DNA of 64,000 nt from Pilimelia columellifera. Lineage in GTDB: Bacteria; Actinomycetota; Actinomycetes; Mycobacteriales; Micromonosporaceae. Positions 58,726-64,000 of this stretch are shown here, in pieces; the first letter of the stretch is position 1; the number at the start of each line of letters is the position of its first letter. The stretch lies in assembly GCF_039532605.1 (NCBI RefSeq), contig NZ_BAAARY010000012.1:58725-122724 (forward strand), in the 5' to 3' direction. A program made the position numbers and the translations under genes. The notes below the pieces were generated by a model. It was not told where the DNA came from. It worked only from the letters and a program-made list of their open reading frames with translations, and searched no databases.

Positions 58726-60786
58726 ATGAGGACCACCAGCGTCGAGCGGTTGCTTAACCGCGCCTTCGGCACCCTGATGGTCCTCATCCTGGCGGCCGGA
58801 GCCGCCGGCATCGCCGCGTCCGCGCTGCAGTACCAGTCGATCCAGTTGCTCACCGAACGCGTCGTGCCGCTGCGTCTGGCCAACAAGCAACTGCACAACG
58901 AGATGTCCCAGGCCCAGAGCGCCCTGCGCGGTTACCTGCTGCTGGGAGATCCTGCCCTCCTGGCCGAACACCGCCGCCACGCCGCGCAACAGCCGCTCGC
59001 CGTGGCCCGGATGCGGGAGCTGGCCCGCGTCGACGCCGACCGGGCCGACATCGACGATCAGGACCTGGCCGCCCAGGCGTGGCGGGACCACGCCCTCGTC
59101 CAGACCCGGACCGCGCCGCGCAGCGCCGCCGCGCTCGTCACCTCCGAACGGGGCCGCCGGCTCTACGCCCCGATGATCGTGGCAAACGCTCGGATGGACG
59201 CCCGGTTGGCAGCCGACGCCGACCGCCTACGGGCCCGCGCGGCCACGATCCGATCGGTCACGCTGACCACGTCGCTGCTGACCATCATCGCGGCGGCACT
59301 CGTCGCCGCGCTCACGGCGGTACGGGTCTTCAGTCGGATCAACGCTCCGTTACAGGACATCGTGCGCGTGCTCGACCGGCTCCGGCACGGCGAGGTCGGC
59401 GTCCGCGCGCCCGACAACAGCGGCCTGGTCGAGATCCGTGCCGTCGTTCAGGCGCTCAACGAACTCGCCGACACCAACGACCGCGCCAGACGCTCCGCGG
59501 CCGAGCGGACCCGTCTGGACGGCGCCGCCCGGGAGGTTGGCATCGATATCAGGCAGCACATGTCGGTCGCCTCGGCGATCGAGGCCGCGGCGGCCGGTCT
59601 CGGCCGGATGCTGGCCGCGGAGCACGTCCTGGTCCGGCTGCCGGACGGCCAGAACTGCCTCTGGAGCGACGCCGACGCCGCCCCGGACGCCTCCGACGCG
59701 TTGCGGCGTTATCTGGACCTGCCGTTGGAACTGGCCCTCTTCGACACCGACACCAGCAGCTTCGGCTGGGCCGCCGACCAGCCGGGCCCCACGCCGCTGT
59801 CGGACCGCCAGGCCGACGTGCTCACCGCCGCCGGCGCGCACAGCGTGCTCGTCATCGCCTTCCGCGACCCGGACACGCCCGCCATCGGCACGGTGACCGT
59901 CGTACGAACCGAACCGGACGCCGCGGCGGCCTTCACCGAGGGCGAGGTCCAGGTGACCGAGGGTCTCGTCGCCGGCTTTCGTCGGGGCCTGGCCAAAGCC
60001 CAGCTCTTCGAGCAGGAGCAGGAGCTGGTGCGCCGGCTCAAAGCGCTGGACCAGGCGAAGACCGACTTCATGTCGACCGTCTCGCACGAGCTGCGGACCC
60101 CGCTGACCAGCATCTCCGGCTACCTGGAGATGCTGCGCGACGGCGACGCCGGGGAGATCAGCGATGACCAGGACCGGATGCTCGCGGTCATCGAACGCAA
60201 CACCAGTCGGCTCCGGTCGCTCATCGAGGACCTGCTCGTGCTGTCCCGGATCGAGGCCGGCGCCCTCCGACTCCATCGGAGCCCGTGCGACATCGGCCCG
60301 CTCGTGGACGCCGCGGTCGCCGCGATGCTCCCGGCGGCCGAGGAGAACGGCGTCCAGCTCAACGCCGAGATCGAGACGGGTCTGGTGGCCTTCGTCGACC
60401 CGGCGCAGTTCGACCGGGTGCTGGTCAATCTGCTCAACAACGCGGTGAAGTTCACTCCCGGCGGCGGGGAAGTGACCGTCCTCGCCCGCCACGACGCCGA
60501 CGGCGTCCTCGTCCGGGTCGCCGACACGGGCATCGGCATTCCCGAGGCCGAGCAGCCAGAGCTGTTCACCCGGTTTTTCCGCGCCAGCAACGCCATCGAG
60601 CGGGCCATCCCCGGCACCGGCCTCGGCCTGCCGATCGTGCGGACCATCATCGTGCGCCACGGCGGTCACATCGCGGTGGAGTCAGCCCTCGATCGCGGCA
60701 CCATCGTCACGGTGCGGGTCCCGGACCAGGCACATACGCCGGCCGAAACCCAGCCGGCGGCGGTCGGCGCGCCGGAGGCGCCGTGA
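58726..60786 (+). CDS. Membrane sensor histidine kinase (CHASE3-HAMP-GAF-HisKA-HATPase)
   Basis: 686 residues. TM1 (about 15-35) and TM2 (about 183-203) enclose a helical CHASE3-type domain containing ERVVPLRLANKQLHNEM and QSALRGYLLLGD. HAMP (about 204-260) and a GAF-like segment (about 270-420) precede HisKA with H454 in STVSHELRTPL and HATPase with NLLNNAVKFTPGGG, DTGIGI and GTGLGLPIV. It is a complete kinase able to phosphorylate the two regulators upstream. The stop overlaps the HEAT-repeat start as GTGA. Confidence 0.94.
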   Translation: MRTTSVERLLNRAFGTLMVLILAAGAAGIAASALQYQSIQLLTERVVPLRLANKQLHNEMSQAQSALRGYLLLGDPALLAEHRRHAAQQPLAVARMRELARVDADRADIDDQDLAAQAWRDHALVQTRTAPRSAAALVTSERGRRLYAPMIVANARMDARLAADADRLRARAATIRSVTLTTSLLTIIAAALVAALTAVRVFSRINAPLQDIVRVLDRLRHGEVGVRAPDNSGLVEIRAVVQALNELADTNDRARRSAAERTRLDGAAREVGIDIRQHMSVASAIEAAAAGLGRMLAAEHVLVRLPDGQNCLWSDADAAPDASDALRRYLDLPLELALFDTDTSSFGWAADQPGPTPLSDRQADVLTAAGAHSVLVIAFRDPDTPAIGTVTVVRTEPDAAAAFTEGEVQVTEGLVAGFRRGLAKAQLFEQEQELVRRLKALDQAKTDFMSTVSHELRTPLTSISGYLEMLRDGDAGEISDDQDRMLAVIERNTSRLRSLIEDLLVLSRIEAGALRLHRSPCDIGPLVDAAVAAMLPAAEENGVQLNAEIETGLVAFVDPAQFDRVLVNLLNNAVKFTPGGGEVTVLARHDADGVLVRVADTGIGIPEAEQPELFTRFFRASNAIERAIPGTGLGLPIVRTIIVRHGGHIAVESALDRGTIVTVRVPDQAHTPAETQPAAVGAPEAP

Positions 60787-61868
60787 ACGATGCTCTCATC
60801 ATCACGGTGATCGTCCTGGCGGGCGTGGCCGTCGCCATCATCGTGGCCACGACGCTGATCCGGTTCCTGCGACTACGTCGGGAGCGCCGCCAGGCCCGGT
60901 TGGCCGCCGGCCCGCGGCGGGAGCTGCTGGCCTTCGCTGCCGAGCCGGACGCGTCCGGCGCCGACCGCCTGGCAGCCATGCCGCAGCGGCAGTGGCAACA
61001 CATCGAGCCCGCCGCGCTGGCCCTGCTGGGAAAACTGCGCGGCGACGGGTACCAGGCGCTCGCGCAGGTGTTCGACCGGCGGGGTATCGCCGAGGAGGCG
61101 ATCCGGCAGACCCGCTCCCGTTCCCCGGTGGTCCGGGCCCGTCACGCCGAGCTGCTCGGGGCGCTGCGGCACGGTCCGGCGGCGCCGGACCTGGCGCGGC
61201 TGCTGCGCGACCGCGATGTCGAGGTGGTCGTCGTGGCGATCCGGGCGCTCGGCCACGTCGGCGACCCGCGGGCCGCCCCGGCGCTGCTGGACACCCTGGC
61301 CGGCGACCGTTCTGTTCCCGCGCACCTGGTCGCCCAGTCGCTCACCCAGCTTGGCCCGGACGCCGTCCCGGCGCTCATGGACGCCCTGGCCGCGCCCGCC
61401 GCGACCGAGCGGCTCACCGCCGTCCAGGCGATGGGGATGCTCGGCGACCCGCGGCCCAGCCGGGCGGTGGCCGGCGTCATCGCCGCCGACCCCGATCTGG
61501 CCGTGCGGGTCGCCGCCGCCCGCACGCTGGGCGAACTTGGCGCCCGGGTGGGGCTGGAGCCGCTGGTGGCGGCGTTGGCGCCCCGGTCGCCGCCGGACCT
61601 GCGGGCGGCAGCGGCGACAGCCCTCGGCGCGCTCGGCGCGCCAACGGCCGCGCCGGCGTTGGGCGCCCTGCTGAACGATCCCATCTACCAGGTGGCGCAC
61701 GCCGCGGCCCGCGCGCTGCGCCGACTGGGCGGCCCCGGACTCAACGAGCTGACCGGCGCGGCAGCCGGACCGTCCGAATGGACCGCCGCGCACGCCCGCG
61801 AGGCGCTCGCCATGGCCGCCCTCGCCAACCCCGCCCGGACCGCCCGGCCGTCGCCGCTGGAGGTGTGA
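60783..61868 (+). CDS. Membrane-anchored HEAT-repeat protein
   Basis: 361 residues from GTG at 60783, coupled to the kinase by GTGA. One N-terminal helix (NDALIITVIVLAGVAVAIIVATTLI) anchors a cytosolic body of helical repeats such as VEVVVVAIRALGHVGDPRAAPALLDTL, LTAVQAMGMLGDPRPSRAV and LAVRVAAARTLGELG (parts shown), the PBS-lyase/HEAT-type pattern. HEAT solenoids are protein-binding scaffolds. Lying between a kinase and a membrane glycosyltransferase, it may carry the regulator signal to the synthase. A longer frame upstream is a shadow. Confidence 0.9.
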   Translation: MNDALIITVIVLAGVAVAIIVATTLIRFLRLRRERRQARLAAGPRRELLAFAAEPDASGADRLAAMPQRQWQHIEPAALALLGKLRGDGYQALAQVFDRRGIAEEAIRQTRSRSPVVRARHAELLGALRHGPAAPDLARLLRDRDVEVVVVAIRALGHVGDPRAAPALLDTLAGDRSVPAHLVAQSLTQLGPDAVPALMDALAAPAATERLTAVQAMGMLGDPRPSRAVAGVIAADPDLAVRVAAARTLGELGARVGLEPLVAALAPRSPPDLRAAAATALGALGAPTAAPALGALLNDPIYQVAHAAARALRRLGGPGLNELTGAAAGPSEWTAAHAREALAMAALANPARTARPSPLEV

Positions 61869-61871
61869 CGT

Positions 61872-63434
61872 TTGGAGACCCTGCTGTCGCTGCTCAGGGC
61901 GGCCGACTACGCCTTCCTGCTCTACTTCGCGGCCATCAACACCAGCTACCTGGTGTTACTGGTCCTGGCGGCTCAGGAGTTCGGCCGGCACGCGCGCCGG
62001 GCGCCGTTCGCCGGGGCCGACGACATGCTGCGCAGCCCACTGACCTTCCCGATCTCGATCATCGTGCCGGCCTACAACGAGGGCCCCGGGATCGTCGCGG
62101 CGGTGCAGGCTATCGCAGCCCTGGAATACCCGACTTTCGAGATCATCGTGGTGGACGACGGCTCCACCGACGACACCGTCGACCGGCTGCGCGACCAGTT
62201 CCAACTGGTAGCGACCCCCCGGGTGGTCCCGAGCGCTGTCGCCTACACCGGACAGGTCCGTGCCACTTACGTCTCGGCCACCAATCCCGACGGGCTGCTG
62301 GTGGTCAGCAAGGCCAACGGCGGGAAGGCCGACGCCCTGAACGTCGGCATCAACATGGCCCGGTTCCCGTTGTTGTGCATGGTCGACGCCGACTCGGTCA
62401 TGGACCCGCGGGCGCTGCTCGCGGTGGCCAAGCCGTTCGTTGACGACCCGGTGCGGGTGGCGGCCACCGGGGGAGTGGTACGTATCGCCAACGGATGCCG
62501 GGTGGTCGCCGGCCGGGTCGTCGAGGTGGGCATGCCGCGGCAGTGGCTGCCCCGAATCCAGGTGATCGAGTACCTGCGCGCTTTCCTCATGGGTCGGGCC
62601 GGCTGGTCCCGGCTCGGCGGTCTGGTCGTCATCTCCGGCGCGTTCGGCCTGTTCCGACGGGATCTGGTGGTGCTGGCCGGCGGAATGGCCAGCGACTGCA
62701 TCGGTGAGGACGCCGAGCTGGTCGTGCGTCTGCACCGGCGCCTGAGCGCCACCGGCGGTGACTACCGGGTGGTCTTCGTCTCCGAGCCGGTCTCCTGGAG
62801 CGAGGCGCCGTCGACCTTGGCGGCTTTGGGCAAACAGCGGCGACGGTGGCACCGGGGTCTGGCCGAGATCCTGGTCCGGCACCGACGCATGATCGGCAAT
62901 CCCCGGTACGGCCGGATCGGGCTGTTGGCGCTGCCCTGGTACCTGCAGTTCGAGCTGTTGGCGCCGGTTGTCGAGTTGCTGGCCGTGGTCCTCGTGCCGG
63001 CCGGGCTCTACGCCGGCGCGGTCAATGTCGACTTCGCCTGGCGGTTCCTGCTGGTCGCCTACGGCTACGCGTTCGTCATCAGTCTCGCCGCGCTGTTGCT
63101 GGAGGAGCTGTCCTTCCACCGCTACCCGCGCTGGCGGGACCTGGGGCTGGGTTTCGTCGCGGCGGTGATCGAGAATCTCGGCTACCGGCAGCTCATGGCC
63201 TGGTGGCAGCTGCGCGGCATCTGGGACGCCGTCCGTGGCGGACGCCACGACTGGGGCCGTCACCAACGGCAGGGCTTCCACGGCGACCAGTCGACCGCCG
63301 GCCCGCCGGTCGCGGTCGGTCAGCCCGCGCCGCGCGGGGTCAGCGCCGCCGCGCCGAAGGAGACCGAGAACCGCCTGCACCAGATCGACACGCTGGGTAG
63401 CTCGTCGAGGTCGACTGACGGCGGAATCGGATAG
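61872..63434 (+). CDS. Processive membrane glycosyltransferase family 2 (exopolysaccharide synthase-like)
   Basis: 520 residues from TTG at 61872 with GGAGGTG upstream. Motifs of BcsA/PgaC/hyaluronan-synthase enzymes: ISIIVPAYNEG, VDDGSTDDT, MVDADSVM (DxD), GED in CIGEDAELVVRL, and QRRRWHRG (QxxRW). One N-terminal helix and about three or four C-terminal helices (for instance LAVVLVPAGLYAGAV and AYGYAFVISLAALLL) form the export channel. It makes and exports a beta-linked polysaccharide; the sugar is not determined. The C-terminal 38 residues lie antisense to the end of the DM13 gene and are probably not conserved. Confidence 0.93.
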   Translation: METLLSLLRAADYAFLLYFAAINTSYLVLLVLAAQEFGRHARRAPFAGADDMLRSPLTFPISIIVPAYNEGPGIVAAVQAIAALEYPTFEIIVVDDGSTDDTVDRLRDQFQLVATPRVVPSAVAYTGQVRATYVSATNPDGLLVVSKANGGKADALNVGINMARFPLLCMVDADSVMDPRALLAVAKPFVDDPVRVAATGGVVRIANGCRVVAGRVVEVGMPRQWLPRIQVIEYLRAFLMGRAGWSRLGGLVVISGAFGLFRRDLVVLAGGMASDCIGEDAELVVRLHRRLSATGGDYRVVFVSEPVSWSEAPSTLAALGKQRRRWHRGLAEILVRHRRMIGNPRYGRIGLLALPWYLQFELLAPVVELLAVVLVPAGLYAGAVNVDFAWRFLLVAYGYAFVISLAALLLEELSFHRYPRWRDLGLGFVAAVIENLGYRQLMAWWQLRGIWDAVRGGRHDWGRHQRQGFHGDQSTAGPPVAVGQPAPRGVSAAAPKETENRLHQIDTLGSSSRSTDGGIG

Positions 63435-63847
63435 ATCTGGTCGCCGCGGTTGCCCTTGAGCTTTCCCAGCTCAACCCATTCACCGTCGTCGAAGACCCGC
63501 CAGCCGGCGACCCCCGGGCGGACCGGCTGGTCGCTGAGCCACACCCGTAGGTCCGGGCCGTTCGAGGTGCTGAGGTCGGCGATGAGCAACTGCCGACGAC
63601 CGTCGGCCAGGCGCACGACCCGGACCTCCCCGGTCGTCTCGTGCTCGTGGGTGATGAAGGTCCCCGCCGCCAGGAGCTGGTTCCCCGCGTCGGGGGTGGG
63701 GGCGGCGTCGGCCTGCGGCAGCGCCTCGCGCACCTCGGTGTCGACGATCAGCTTCCACGGCTGGAACCAGCACAGCCCGGCGGCCAGGGCCACGGTCAGC
63801 AGGAGGGCCAGGGCCCAGCCCAGGGGACGGCGGAGTAGTTTTTTCAC
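63320..63847 (-). CDS. DM13-domain membrane-anchored protein
   Basis: 175 residues from GTG at 63847 (MKKLLRRPLGW when initiated); a longer frame to 63940 has no membrane-protein-like start. A single N-terminal helix (WALALLLTVALAAGLCWF) precedes an extracytoplasmic DM13 domain: GTFITHEHETTGEVRVVRLADG, LSTSNGPDLRVWLS, LGKLKGNRGDQIYPIP and SVSIWCRRFSVSFGAAAL (parts shown), with the single conserved cysteine near the end. DM13 has been proposed to act in electron transfer at the cell surface. Its last 115 bases overlap the 3' end of the convergent glycosyltransferase gene; both domains are well conserved up to the overlap. Confidence 0.88.
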   Translation of the reverse strand: MKKLLRRPLGWALALLLTVALAAGLCWFQPWKLIVDTEVREALPQADAAPTPDAGNQLLAAGTFITHEHETTGEVRVVRLADGRRQLLIADLSTSNGPDLRVWLSDQPVRPGVAGWRVFDDGEWVELGKLKGNRGDQIYPIPPSVDLDELPSVSIWCRRFSVSFGAAALTPRGAG

Positions 63848-64000
63848 CCGTTCAGTGAAGCAGCGCGGGCGATGTCTTCGGGGCAGGTAGCGACGAGCGC
63901 CGGGGACCCTCGGCGTCGCCGGTCGCCAATCGGCCGGCATTGTCGTCCATTCGGACTATTCCAACGTCAGCAACGACAGACAGACCACAATTCAGCCAGA

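Overview
The window is high-GC DNA with GTG/TTG starts, actinobacterial gene families (HicB-like plus DUF4097 pair, DUF1269, SCP2, DM13, DUF305) and IdeR/DmdR-type iron boxes. This points to an actinomycete, plausibly Micromonosporaceae; the family-level call is inference. No tRNA, rRNA, CRISPR array or complete insertion sequence was recognised.

Bases 1-4078 hold the end of a chemosensory-like cluster: a CheA-type kinase cut by the window edge, a CheB methylesterase and a triple-receiver histidine kinase, joined by short overlaps. Bases 4155-14961 are mixed: an anchored secreted protein, a remnant of a trypsin-like protease, a membrane-anchored AA10 polysaccharide monooxygenase, a PAS hybrid histidine kinase coupled to an EhuB-like solute-binding lipoprotein, membrane proteins, and an SCP2-fold protein coupled to a glycogen-debranching-like enzyme. 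A frameshifted GH15 glucoamylase relic follows (about 14.96-15.43 kb).

Bases 15437-19291 form a compact minus-strand set: an IolE-like dehydratase, a pyranose-2-oxidase-type GMC oxidase and a seven-bladed-type propeller protein resembling the propeller half of fungal aldos-2-ulose dehydratase. Together they look like an oxidise-then-eliminate pathway for sugars or glycosides and are the most novel candidate system here. Bases 19489-25032 carry small membrane proteins, a secreted papain-like protease, a flavin monooxygenase, and a HicB-like regulator with a DUF4097 protein.

Bases 25029-55074 are a hydroxamate siderophore locus: an FecCDE-type importer diverging from a heterodimeric ABC exporter over an iron box; then a break of unrelated genes (LamG relic, serine hydrolase, AlkB-like oxygenase); then MbtH, a 5123-residue four-module NRPS, a binding lipoprotein and an ornithine N-hydroxylase, diverging from a hydroxyornithine formyltransferase over two iron boxes, plus an MFS exporter. 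The NRPS order A-T-E-C-A-T-E-C-A-T-C-A-T-C matches the erythrochelin/foroxymithine type. The third A domain carries the hydroxyornithine code DMENLGLINK, and the formyltransferase suggests a formylated product.

Bases 55144-63847 contain a PARG-type ADP-ribose glycohydrolase, an M28 aminopeptidase, a DUF305 lipoprotein, and a tight five-gene run (two response regulators, a CHASE3-type histidine kinase, a membrane HEAT-repeat protein and a processive GT2) that looks like a signal-controlled exopolysaccharide synthase. A convergent DM13 protein overlaps the end of the glycosyltransferase gene.
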